This document shows positions 1-8,220 of a stretch of 64,000 nucleotides of DNA, one piece after another. Every line of letters begins with the position of its first letter. Position 1 is the stretch's first letter. The DNA comes from Hymenobacter latericoloratus (GTDB lineage: Bacteria; Bacteroidota; Bacteroidia; Cytophagales; Hymenobacteraceae): NCBI RefSeq assembly GCF_014199535.1, contig NZ_JACHNV010000002.1:806001-870000 (forward strand), read 5' to 3'. The position numbers and the translations under genes are program-made. The notes beneath the pieces were generated by a model. The model was not told where the DNA came from. It worked only from the letters and a program-made list of their open reading frames with translations, and made no database searches.

Positions 1-56
1 CCCCATTCCCGCCTGTTCAGCGCGGGCTGACTGTTTTCTTCCTTTTTACTGCACCT

Positions 57-2546
57 ATGACAAAAGACTTTTTCGCGCGGTTGGCGCTCCGGGGCGTGGC
101 CGCAGGGGCGCTCCTGCTGCCGGGTTTCATGGCCGCAGCTCAGGCGCGCCAGGAATATCTGCTCACCAACGACTGGAAATTTGCCCGCGGCGACCAACCC
201 GCCGCCCAGCAGCCCGGCTTCCGCGACGCCAAGTGGCAGACGGTGAGCGTGCCCCACGACTGGGCCATTTACGGTCCGTTCAGCAGCACCAACGACCTGC
301 AAAAAGTGAAGATTGAGCAGAACAACGAGCAGCAGGCTACTACCAAAGCAGGCCGCACCGGCGGGCTGCCGTTTATTGGTACGGGCTGGTACCGGCGGCA
401 GCTGTTGGTGCCGGGCTTCGGGCCGGGCAAGCGGGCCGTGCTGCTCTTTGATGGGGCCATGAGCGACGCCCACGTGTTCGTGAACGGGCAGCAGGTGGCC
501 GCGTGGCCCTACGGGTACAATTCGTTTTTCGTGGACGTGACGGGCGCGCTCAACGCCTCCGGCCCGAACACCCTGGCCGTGCGCCTGCAAAACCTGCCGG
601 AGGCTTCGCGCTGGTACCCCGGCGCGGGGCTCTACCGCAACGTGCACCTCATCGTGACCAACGATGTGCACATTCCGGTGTGGGGCACCTACCTCACTAC
701 CCCCGAAATCAACGCCGACTACGCCAAGGTAAAGCTGCGCACCCAGGTAGAAGCCCCGGCCGGCGCCACGCCCGCCCTGCGCCTGCAAACCGAAATCCGC
801 GACGCGCAAGGGCAGGTGGTAGCTACCCTTACTACCCCGCTCCGTGTTACCGACGGCCAGACCTTCGAGCAGAACCTGGTGGTGCCCCAGCCCCGGCTTT
901 GGTCGCCGGAAACGCCGGTGCTCTACACGGCTTCCTCCAAACTCTTCGCCGGCGAAGAGCTCAAAGATGAGTACGAAACCCGCTTCGGGATTCGCTCTTT
1001 CGCTTTTGAGGCCGGGAAGGGCTTCTCCCTGAACGGGCAGCCGCGCAAGTTCAGGGGCGTGTGCAACCACCACGACCTGGGCCCCCTGGGCGCGGCCATC
1101 AATACGGCCGCCCTGCGCCGTCAGCTCACGCTGCTCAAGGATATGGGCTGCGACGCCATCCGGACCGCCCACAACATGCCCGCTCCGGAACTGGTGGAGC
1201 TCTGCGACGAAATGGGCTTCATGCTGATGGTAGAGTCCTTCGACGAGTGGAAAACGCCCAAGGTGAAGAACGGCTACAGCCAGTATTTCGACCAGTGGGC
1301 CGAAAAGGACCTGGTGAACATGGTGCACCGCGACCGGAACCATCCCAGCGTGATTATGTGGAGCATCGGTAACGAGGTACCCGACCAGAGCACGGCCGGC
1401 GGCAACAAAATTGCCAAGCGCCTCCAGGACATCGTGCACCGCGAGGACCCTACCCGCCCCGTGACCATGGGCATGGACCGTTTCGACGACGACCTGAAAA
1501 ACAACTTTGCCTCGGTTATTGACATTCCGGGCTTCAACTACAAGCCCCACCGCTACCCCGAGGCCCAGGCCAAACTACCCCAGGGCATGATTCTGGGCTC
1601 CGAAACGGCCTCCACGGTCAGCTCGCGCGGGGTGTACAAGTTTCCGGTGGTGCAGGCCAAGGAGCAGCGGTACCCCGATAATCAGTCCTCGTCCTACGAC
1701 CTGGAGGCCTGCAGCTGGTCGCAGGTGCCCGACGACGAGTTTGTGGCCCAGGACGAGCTGCCCTACACCCTGGGCGAGTTCGTGTGGACCGGCTTTGATT
1801 ACCTCGGCGAGCCCACGCCCTACGATGAGCGGTGGCCTTCGCACAGCTCTTACTTCGGGATTCTGGACCTGGCCGGTATGCCCAAAGACCGGTACTACCT
1901 CTACCGGGCCCGCTGGAACACCCGGCAGCCTACCCTGCACCTGCTGCCCCACTGGACCTGGCCCGGCCGCGAGGGCCAGACCACGCCCGTGTTCTGCTAC
2001 ACCAGCTACCCCTCCGCCGAGCTGTTCGTGAACGGCAAAAGCCAGGGCCGCCAGACCAAAACCACCGCCGGCAGCCCCCAGGCCCGCTACCGCCTGATGT
2101 GGACCGAGGTGAAGTACGAGCCTGGCAGCATGAAGGTAGTAGCTTACGATGCCGCCGGCAAGGCCGTGGCCGAAGAGGAAGTGCGCACCGCCGGCCAGCC
2201 CCACCACATCCGGCTGGTGGCTGACCGCACTACCCTCCGGGCCGACGGACAGGACCTGGCCTTCGTGACGGCGCGGGTGGAAGACGCCCAGGGCAACCTC
2301 TGCCCCGAGGCTACCCCCCAGTTGCAGTTCAGCGTGGGCGGCGCGGGCCGGTTCCGGGCCGTCGCCAACGGCGACGCCACCAACCTGCAGCCCTTCCACG
2401 AGCCCCGCATGAAAGCTTTTCAGGGCCAGCTGGTGGCCCTGGTGCAAACCACCGACAAGGCCGGCAACGTTCAGCTGAGGGTTTCTGGCAAGGGCCTGAA
2501 AGATGGTGTGATTCAGTTGCAAACCGCCAAAGTCGCCGGGAAGTAG
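57..2546 (+). CDS. Secreted GH2 glycoside hydrolase, beta-galactosidase-like
   Basis: The 829-residue protein has an N-terminal signal peptide (about residues 1-30, ending near AAAQA). The usual GH2 order follows: jelly-roll sugar-binding domain, Ig-like domain, and TIM barrel from about residue 325. The acid/base is expected at Glu440 (SIGNEVPD) and the nucleophile at Glu516 (GSETAS). A DUF4982-like segment lies around residues 620-710 and an Ig-like GH2 C-terminal domain closes the protein. Bacteroidota GH2 enzymes of this layout act on beta-galactosides or related plant glycans; the substrate cannot be read from sequence. It has no T9SS sorting domain, so it is probably periplasmic. It stands alone, convergent with the next gene across a strong terminator. 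The family is near certain, the substrate is not. Confidence 0.9.
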   Translation: MTKDFFARLALRGVAAGALLLPGFMAAAQARQEYLLTNDWKFARGDQPAAQQPGFRDAKWQTVSVPHDWAIYGPFSSTNDLQKVKIEQNNEQQATTKAGRTGGLPFIGTGWYRRQLLVPGFGPGKRAVLLFDGAMSDAHVFVNGQQVAAWPYGYNSFFVDVTGALNASGPNTLAVRLQNLPEASRWYPGAGLYRNVHLIVTNDVHIPVWGTYLTTPEINADYAKVKLRTQVEAPAGATPALRLQTEIRDAQGQVVATLTTPLRVTDGQTFEQNLVVPQPRLWSPETPVLYTASSKLFAGEELKDEYETRFGIRSFAFEAGKGFSLNGQPRKFRGVCNHHDLGPLGAAINTAALRRQLTLLKDMGCDAIRTAHNMPAPELVELCDEMGFMLMVESFDEWKTPKVKNGYSQYFDQWAEKDLVNMVHRDRNHPSVIMWSIGNEVPDQSTAGGNKIAKRLQDIVHREDPTRPVTMGMDRFDDDLKNNFASVIDIPGFNYKPHRYPEAQAKLPQGMILGSETASTVSSRGVYKFPVVQAKEQRYPDNQSSSYDLEACSWSQVPDDEFVAQDELPYTLGEFVWTGFDYLGEPTPYDERWPSHSSYFGILDLAGMPKDRYYLYRARWNTRQPTLHLLPHWTWPGREGQTTPVFCYTSYPSAELFVNGKSQGRQTKTTAGSPQARYRLMWTEVKYEPGSMKVVAYDAAGKAVAEEEVRTAGQPHHIRLVADRTTLRADGQDLAFVTARVEDAQGNLCPEATPQLQFSVGGAGRFRAVANGDATNLQPFHEPRMKAFQGQLVALVQTTDKAGNVQLRVSGKGLKDGVIQLQTAKVAGK

Positions 2547-2582
2547 CCACTGGCAAAAGCCTGGGCTAAGCGGCTCGGCTAT

Positions 2583-2630
2583 ACACCGAAAAAGGCCCGG
2601 CGCTACGTAGCGCCGGGCCTTTTTCGGTGT
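2583..2630. terminator. Bidirectional terminator, perfect 24-bp-arm palindrome
   Basis: Two perfectly complementary 24-nt arms meet at 2606/2607 with no loop bases. They carry A-tracts on the left and T-tracts on the right, so the structure can end transcription of both convergent neighbours (stops at 2546 and 2644). Confidence 0.9.
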
Positions 2631-2643
2631 TGATGGGGGTAGG

Positions 2644-5529
2644 CTATTCTACTATCAGCTGCGCAGACTGGGTGCCGCTGCGCAGGATGTAGAGCCCCGG
2701 AGTAAGGCCGCTCAGGTCGAAGCTGGGGCCGGCCGGCTGGCGGCGCTGCTCCCGGCCCAATACGTCAAACAGCACCAGTGGGGCGTGAGGGGTAGCATGC
2801 TCCAGGCGCACTACCTGCCGGGCCGGGTTGGGGTACACCACCAGCTGCGGAGCCGAAGCCAGGGCTGTGGTGGGCTGCCGCACGGGTAGCACGGTGCCCG
2901 TGAAAAGCCCGTTCAGACGCACCGACAGGCTGCGCGCGGCCCCGTGGGGTAGCAGCGCGTCCAGGTCGCCGTCGTTGTCCACGTCGGCCAGCAGAATATC
3001 GGAAGGGGAGGGTCCTACCCCCACCTGCCCGCCGGCAGGGGGCACCGTCAGGCCACCTTTGCCGTCGCCGAAGCGCACGGCCATCCGGCTGCGGTAGGTA
3101 GCCGAGGTAACCACATCCAGGTTGCCATCCCCGTTCACGTCGCCGAGGGCTACGCCGGAGGGGTCGAGGACCACGCGCAGGCTGGCGACGGCCGGGGTAG
3201 TGAAAGCGCCGGTACCCGTGCCCAGCCGGATGCAGATATTGGTGCCGCCCCCGTTGAGGCCTTCCACGCTGCAGATGACAAAGTCCAGCTTGCCGTCGTT
3301 GTTCAGGTCGCCCAGGGCAATGTCGTTGGGCTGGTCTTCGCCCAGCTGCACCTCGGCCGGGGCGGGCGCGGCGGGCGGAGCAAAGCGGCCGGTGCCATCA
3401 CCCAGGCGAATAGAAACCGAGCCCGCCAGGCGTTCATTGTAGTTGGCGGTGGCAAAATCCACCTTGCCATCATGATTAAAGTCGCCGGCGGCCAGCGCCA
3501 GGGGGGCATTGCCAACCGGAACCTCGGGTACGGCTGGCCGCGTGAAGGTGCCCGTGCCGGTGCCCAGCCGCACCGAAACCTGGCCGCTGTTGCGGCTGCA
3601 GCCGAGCAAATCCAGGTTGCCGTCGCCGTTCAGGTCCGTCAGGACCATATCCACCAGATCGAAGAGGATAGCCACGGGCGGTACGGAGGCAGGCAGGGGG
3701 CTGAACCCGCCGCGCCCATCGCCCAGGTAAATAGCCAGCCGCGAAGCAGACTGAACCGTAATGTTGGTCACGAAGTCCAGGTTGCCGTCGTTGTTCAGGT
3801 CGCCCAGGGCCAGGCAGCCGGGGTAGGTACCAATACTGCTGATGTCGGCGGGGGTAGGGGCGGGCGGGGCAGCAAAGCGGCCTTTGCCGTCGCCCAGGCG
3901 CACGGAGGCTACGCCCTGCATCGTAATGCTGAGGATGTCCAGGCGGCCATCATTGTTCAGGTCGCCTACGGCCATCTTGATGGCAGCATCGGCCAAGGGC
4001 ACCGTTTCGCCGGCGGGCACCACAAAGCGGCCCGCCCCGTCGCCGAGGCGCACCGTCATGCTGTACGAGCTGATCGTCGTGGAGGAGTAGTAAATGCCCA
4101 TATTGCCGGCCAACAGGTCAGGCTGCCCGTCCTTGTTGACATCGGCGAGGGCCAGGGCGTAGGGTTGCAGCCCCACCGTAACTTCGGGTACGGGGGCCGG
4201 GCTGAACCCGCCGGCCCCGTTGCCCAGGCGCACCGATACGGTGTTGTTGTTCTGCTGATTATTGGCCGTGACAAAGTCCAGCCGGCCGTCGCGGTTGATA
4301 TCAGCCAGAACAATGTTGCGGGGCCTGGGACCTACCTTCACCTCGGGCACGGCCGGGGCCGTAAAGTTGCCGCTACCGTCGCCGAGGCGCACCGACACGG
4401 AGTTGGTGTTGCCGCTGGTAGTCAGGATATCGGACGTGCCGTTGTTGTCGATGTCGCCGAGGGTAATGGCGTAGGCATCGGGCGCCACAGCTACCGCGGG
4501 GCGGGCCGTAAAGCCCCCAGCTCCATTGTTCAGGCGCACCGACACGGAGCTACTCGTGGAGCCGGTAGTCAGGGCAAGCAGATCAGGCCGGCCATCGGCG
4601 TTTACATCGGCTGCGGCCAGCTCCAAAGGAGGCGAGTCGATGGAAATGAGGGGCTGGGCCGTGAAGCCACCCTTGCCATTGCCATAGTACATGGGCACTT
4701 GCGTGCTGCCGTTCATCCCCACGGCGAAATCCAGGTTACCGTCGAGATTGAAGTCCGCCACGGTTAGTCCGCGCAGCTCCCGCCCCTCCGGATAGATATT
4801 TCCACCCGACACCGGAACCTTGAACCGACCGGTACCGTCGCCCAAGGAAACAGCCACTGCCGAACTTGATCCATCAGCTATCAGCAGGTCCAGGAATTTA
4901 TCTTGGTTGAAGTCGGCCATCACCAGGTTTCTTGGCGAAGTGCTGCCGCTGTAGGTGGTGGCGGGAATGGGGGCCGGCGGCGGGGTAAAGCCTCCCTGCC
5001 CATCGCCCAGGCGCACGGCCAGTTCGAACCCTGATCCGCCGGCTACAAAGTCAGGGTTGCCGTCGTTGTTGATGTCGCCCACGGCCATGTAGCGCGGGCC
5101 CAGGTCCAGGTTGACATTCTCATCTAGAAAGCGGCCCGTGCTGGGGGCGGTGGCGGCGGTGAACTGGTAGAGCGAAGCCGCGGCCAGGGCCGCTCCGGCC
5201 TGGCTGGTAGCCTGCGTGCTGATGCCCACCTGCACCGGCTCGCCGGCCAGCAGGGGCTGGTTGGGCGTAAAGGAGAGGGTAGGGGTGCCGGCGCCCTGGA
5301 AAGTGCCCGCCAACCGCCCCCGCCAGGCGCTTACAACCCGCACGGCATCGGGCGAGGCCGCCTGGGCGCTCATGGGCTCGGAAAAAGTAAGCTGCAGCGG
5401 GCCGGTGCGCGGGGCCGCTACGGCATTGGCCCGGGGCAGCTGGCTCTGGAGGTAGGGCGCCTGAGCCCGGGCCGCACCCGCCGCTAACAATCCGCCCATT
5501 AAGAATAAAGACTTGTAGAATAGAGCCAT
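2644..5529 (-). CDS. Secreted FG-GAP/VCBS repeat protein with T9SS sorting domain
   Basis: About 961 residues from the Met at 5529, which begins a clear signal peptide (MALFYKSLFLMGGLLAAGAARA); the reading frame is open further upstream but without signal character. After a SbsA-like Ig domain (about residues 25-120) come 14 FG-GAP-type repeats. Each has a calcium-binding style D-x-N-x-D-G-x-x-D core, for example DINNDGNPD and DLNNDGRLD. Such repeats form beta-propellers. The last ~75 residues, from VVYPNPARQ to QLIVE, are a type A T9SS sorting domain, so the protein should be exported and anchored at or released from the cell surface. No catalytic domain is visible; adhesion or binding is inference only. 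Confidence 0.88.
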   Translation of the reverse strand: MALFYKSLFLMGGLLAAGAARAQAPYLQSQLPRANAVAAPRTGPLQLTFSEPMSAQAASPDAVRVVSAWRGRLAGTFQGAGTPTLSFTPNQPLLAGEPVQVGISTQATSQAGAALAAASLYQFTAATAPSTGRFLDENVNLDLGPRYMAVGDINNDGNPDFVAGGSGFELAVRLGDGQGGFTPPPAPIPATTYSGSTSPRNLVMADFNQDKFLDLLIADGSSSAVAVSLGDGTGRFKVPVSGGNIYPEGRELRGLTVADFNLDGNLDFAVGMNGSTQVPMYYGNGKGGFTAQPLISIDSPPLELAAADVNADGRPDLLALTTGSTSSSVSVRLNNGAGGFTARPAVAVAPDAYAITLGDIDNNGTSDILTTSGNTNSVSVRLGDGSGNFTAPAVPEVKVGPRPRNIVLADINRDGRLDFVTANNQQNNNTVSVRLGNGAGGFSPAPVPEVTVGLQPYALALADVNKDGQPDLLAGNMGIYYSSTTISSYSMTVRLGDGAGRFVVPAGETVPLADAAIKMAVGDLNNDGRLDILSITMQGVASVRLGDGKGRFAAPPAPTPADISSIGTYPGCLALGDLNNDGNLDFVTNITVQSASRLAIYLGDGRGGFSPLPASVPPVAILFDLVDMVLTDLNGDGNLDLLGCSRNSGQVSVRLGTGTGTFTRPAVPEVPVGNAPLALAAGDFNHDGKVDFATANYNERLAGSVSIRLGDGTGRFAPPAAPAPAEVQLGEDQPNDIALGDLNNDGKLDFVICSVEGLNGGGTNICIRLGTGTGAFTTPAVASLRVVLDPSGVALGDVNGDGNLDVVTSATYRSRMAVRFGDGKGGLTVPPAGGQVGVGPSPSDILLADVDNDGDLDALLPHGAARSLSVRLNGLFTGTVLPVRQPTTALASAPQLVVYPNPARQVVRLEHATPHAPLVLFDVLGREQRRQPAGPSFDLSGLTPGLYILRSGTQSAQLIVE

Positions 5530-5559
5530 GCAGTAAGGAAATGGGGCTAAATAATCTGC

Positions 5560-5567
5560 TAAAGGTA
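5560..5567 (-). promoter_or_regulatory. Candidate -7 element TACCTTTA
   Basis: On the minus strand TACCTTTA matches the Bacteroidota -7 consensus TAnnTTTG at 7 of 8 positions, 30 bp upstream of the chosen start of the FG-GAP gene. No clear -33 TTG is seen. Its position supports the 5529 start over the longer reading frame. Confidence 0.4.
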
Positions 5568-5654
5568 AGGCCGCGTGGAGCAAAGGCCGCGAAATAGTTT
5601 CCCGGCTACCCCCGCCGGCCCGCACAAACCGGCGGGGGCGGAGCCCATAAAAAA

Positions 5655-5680
5655 AGCGCCGACCCGGCTGGGTCGGCGCT
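5655..5680 (-). terminator. Intrinsic terminator of the small gene at 5698-5991
   Basis: On the minus strand an 11-bp GC-rich stem (AGCGCCGACCC and its complement) with a 4-nt loop is followed by seven T residues, just after the stop at 5698. Confidence 0.8.
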
Positions 5681-5697
5681 GCGTGGGCGCTTTTGGT

Positions 5698-5991
5698 TTA
5701 CACCGTTACACTTTCCTCTATGGCCTCGGCAATGCTGATTTCCTCCAGCGGGGGCACCGGCGCAAAGCGCGACTCATGGAAATTAGCTTCCGGAAAGCCG
5801 GGCGCCACCTCCGCGTTGTTGATTTCATGGAGGGTAATGCCGTAGCCGCGGTGGGTATCGTAGAGGCCGCGCACGGTGTAGATGGGGCCCCGCTTGGGGG
5901 TTTGGATGTTGGGGTTCTGGACCAGCAGCAGGGTAAAGTCGTCGTTGGTGCAGATAACTTCCTGCCCGATGTGGAATAGCGGCGGTTTCAT
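5698..5991 (-). CDS. Conserved-looking small cytoplasmic protein of unknown function
   Basis: A 97-residue protein beginning MKPPLFHIGQEVICTND. It has no signal peptide or membrane segment. The first ~60 residues look like a compact beta-barrel (IGQEVIC, PIYTVRGLYD, GYGITLHEI), and the C-terminus is acidic (EEISIAEAIEESVTV). I do not recognise a named family. The gene is probably real: it has its own terminator, a perfect TAnnTTTG element 5 nt before the ATG, and codon use like its neighbours. Confidence 0.7.
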   Translation of the reverse strand: MKPPLFHIGQEVICTNDDFTLLLVQNPNIQTPKRGPIYTVRGLYDTHRGYGITLHEINNAEVAPGFPEANFHESRFAPVPPLEEISIAEAIEESVTV

Positions 5992-5996
5992 GGCGG

Positions 5997-6004
5997 CAAA
6001 GGTA
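5997..6004 (-). promoter_or_regulatory. Perfect -7 element TACCTTTG adjacent to the start codon
   Basis: The minus-strand TACCTTTG matches the Bacteroidota -7 consensus exactly and ends 5 nt before the ATG at 5991. Transcription would start at or within a few bases of the ATG, implying a leaderless mRNA. No -33 motif is evident. Confidence 0.55.
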
Positions 6005-6051
6005 AGGCGAACGTCGGGGCCTTCGCACTCCGGCTGGGGGTAGGGGCGGGG

Positions 6052-6603
6052 CTATTTCTGAGCCGGGGCCGCGGCGGGCGTCAGCACGGTATCAATGGAA
6101 TGAATCACCCCGTTTTCGGCCACAATATCATCGTCAATGATGGTGGCCACGGTGCCTTTGCTGTCTTTGAGCGTGATGCTGTTGGGCTGGCGTACCACGG
6201 TCAGGGTTTCGCCCTGTACGGTTTGCAGCTGCAGCCCATCGGTAAGATTAGCCGCCAGGTAGCTGCCGGGCACTACATGGGCACCAAGGAGCTGCGCCAA
6301 GCGGCCTTTGTTGGCGGGGCGCAGCAGCTCGTTGAGCTTGCCGGCGGGAAGCTTGTCGAAGGCCGCGTTGGTGGGCGCAAACACGGTGTACTTGGTGGCG
6401 CCCCGGGCCGCATCTTCCAGGCCGGCGGCTTTCACGGCTTTCATGAGGGTCGTGTGCTCCGGGGAAAGCTTCGACATACCCAGCAGGGTGCCGTTGGCCG
6501 TGGCATTCACGGCCTCTCCGGTTTGGGCCGCGGCCGGGCGGGCGCCCAGGCCCAGGGTAAGCAAGCTGCCCAGCAGCAGGGAAAAGCAGAAGGTATGACG
6601 CAT
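6052..6603 (-). CDS. Secreted fasciclin (FAS1) domain protein
   Basis: 183 residues from the Met at 6603, which starts a signal peptide (MRHTFCFSLLLGSLLTLGLGARPAAAQ). A single FAS1 domain follows (about residues 40-178). It includes the conserved blocks YTVFAPTNAAFDKLPAGKLNELL, the H-V-V-P-G-S segment, and the closing NGVIHSIDTVLTP. FAS1 domains mediate adhesion to proteins or polysaccharides. The frame is open for 54 more codons upstream, but that stretch lacks signal character. It is probably periplasmic or surface-exposed; the partner is unknown. Confidence 0.92.
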   Translation of the reverse strand: MRHTFCFSLLLGSLLTLGLGARPAAAQTGEAVNATANGTLLGMSKLSPEHTTLMKAVKAAGLEDAARGATKYTVFAPTNAAFDKLPAGKLNELLRPANKGRLAQLLGAHVVPGSYLAANLTDGLQLQTVQGETLTVVRQPNSITLKDSKGTVATIIDDDIVAENGVIHSIDTVLTPAAAPAQK

Positions 6604-6778
6604 GGCAAACAGGTAATGATTTATAAAATAGCTGTTTACGCCAGGGTCGGTTTGTGGTTCAGTAAAACCTACCCCGGGGCTGCCCGCCGCCCGCGCCTCG
6701 CTACGGCCGCGCCGCTGCCAGACCGGCGGGTTCAGCAACCTTCCGGGGGTAGGAACTGTGCCCAATGCGGGGCGGCGC

Positions 6779-6786
6779 TATCTTTA
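6779..6786 (+). promoter_or_regulatory. Candidate -7 element TATCTTTA before the ClC gene
   Basis: It matches TAnnTTTG at 7 of 8 positions, about 125 bp upstream of the chosen ClC start. The gap 6604-6911 between the divergent fasciclin and ClC genes holds nothing else I can support. Confidence 0.3.
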
Positions 6787-6911
6787 CCCCGCATACGGTG
6801 ATGGATTTCCACCACGGACCGCCGGCGCCCCGGGCCCCGCGCTGATGATTCCTGCTGAACCGGCTGCTGCGGTAGCGGCCGGGGTGCCTCATCGTGTTGT
6901 TCGTCTTGCGT

Positions 6912-8195
6912 ATGCGTCCTCTTCCTGCGTTTCTGCGGCTGCTTCCGGCCCGCCTTCGTTTGCTCAATACCCCGGCTACCCTATTGTTTGTGCTGCGCTG
7001 GGTGCTGCTGAGCGGCTTGGTAGGCGTGGCGGCGGGTTCGGCTTCGGCCTTCTTTCTGGTGGCTCTGGACTGGGTGACCAACTGGCGGGAGCTGCACCCC
7101 TGGGCGCTGGCCTTGCTGCCGGCCGCGGGCTTCCTGATCGGGTTGGCTTACCACTACTTCGGTAGCCGGGCGGGGCGGGGCAACAACCTCATTCTCGAGG
7201 AAATACAGGCGCCGGCCGGCCCCGTTCCGCTGCGCCTGGTGCCGCTGGTGCTGGGCGGCACGCTGCTGACCCACCTGTTTGGGGGCTCGGCCGGCCGCGA
7301 GGGTACGGCCGTGCAGATGGGCGCTGCCCTGGCCGACCAACTGCCGCCCCTGCTGCGCCTGCGCCCCCACGACCGGCGCCTGCTGCTGCTGGCGGGCATG
7401 AGTGCGGGCTTTGCCTCGGTGTTCGGGACGCCGCTGGCCGGGGCCGTGTTTGGGCTGGAGGTGGTCCGGCTGGGCTCCATTCGCTACGAGGCCCTGCTGC
7501 CGGCCTTCCTGGCTGCTCTCAGCGCCGATTTCGTTACGCGGGCCTGGGGCGTAGGCCATACCCACTACCCCCAGCTTTCTGCCCTGCCCGTTACCCCGGC
7601 CGGAGTGGGGTGGACCCTGCTAGCCGCTGCGTTGTTTGGGCTGGCCGCCCGCAGCTTTGCTACCCTCACCCACTGGCTGAGCCGGCAATTCGCCCGTATT
7701 TCCTACCCGCCGCTGCGGCCCGTAGTGGGCGGAGTGCTGCTGGTGGCCGCCGTGTGGGCACTGGGAACTACCCGCTACATCGGGCTGGGCGTACCCGTTA
7801 TTGCAGAGGCATTCCGGGTCCCGCTGCCACCCCAGGATTTTCTGCTGAAGCTGCTGCTCACGGCCCTTACGCTGGGTTGCGGCTTTAAGGGCGGCGAAGT
7901 AACGCCCCTGTTTTTTATGGGGGCCACGCTGGGCAGCGCCCTGGCCGTGGTGCTGCCGCTGCCGGTAGCGCTGCTGGCGGCCATGGGCTTTGTGGGCGTG
8001 TTTGCGGGCGCGGCCAATACCCCCCTGGCCTGCCTGCTCATGGGGCTGGAGCTGTTTGGGACGCTGGCCGGCGGGTATCTGGCCCTGGCCTGCGTGGTAG
8101 CCTACCTGTTCTCGGGCCACCGGGGCATCTATTCGGCGCAGCTGATTGAGCAGGCCAAGCACCCGCGCCCGGGCCGGCGGTTGGGGAAGGTATAG
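6912..8195 (+). CDS. ClC-family chloride channel or H+/Cl- antiporter
   Basis: A polytopic membrane protein of about 427 residues. The ClC signatures are present: GGSAGREGTAVQMGA (the GxxGxEGP-type selectivity region, with T in place of P), GFASVFGTPLAGAVFGLE, and GCGFKGGEVTPLFFMGATLG (the GxFxP-type region). The gating glutamate corresponds to the E of GREG. ATG at 6912 is preferred over an in-frame GTG at 6894. There is no CBS or TrkA domain. It is a single gene, convergent with the nuclease at 8221 across only 25 bp. Ion transport is certain at family level; channel or exchanger mode is not readable here. Confidence 0.93.
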   Translation: MRPLPAFLRLLPARLRLLNTPATLLFVLRWVLLSGLVGVAAGSASAFFLVALDWVTNWRELHPWALALLPAAGFLIGLAYHYFGSRAGRGNNLILEEIQAPAGPVPLRLVPLVLGGTLLTHLFGGSAGREGTAVQMGAALADQLPPLLRLRPHDRRLLLLAGMSAGFASVFGTPLAGAVFGLEVVRLGSIRYEALLPAFLAALSADFVTRAWGVGHTHYPQLSALPVTPAGVGWTLLAAALFGLAARSFATLTHWLSRQFARISYPPLRPVVGGVLLVAAVWALGTTRYIGLGVPVIAEAFRVPLPPQDFLLKLLLTALTLGCGFKGGEVTPLFFMGATLGSALAVVLPLPVALLAAMGFVGVFAGAANTPLACLLMGLELFGTLAGGYLALACVVAYLFSGHRGIYSAQLIEQAKHPRPGRRLGKV

Positions 8196-8220
8196 GACGA
8201 GCAGGGGGTAGGAAAAGACC

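Noticed and set aside
3472..4767. 431-codon plus-strand frame over the FG-GAP gene
   Set aside because: Periodic shadow of the FG-GAP repeats.
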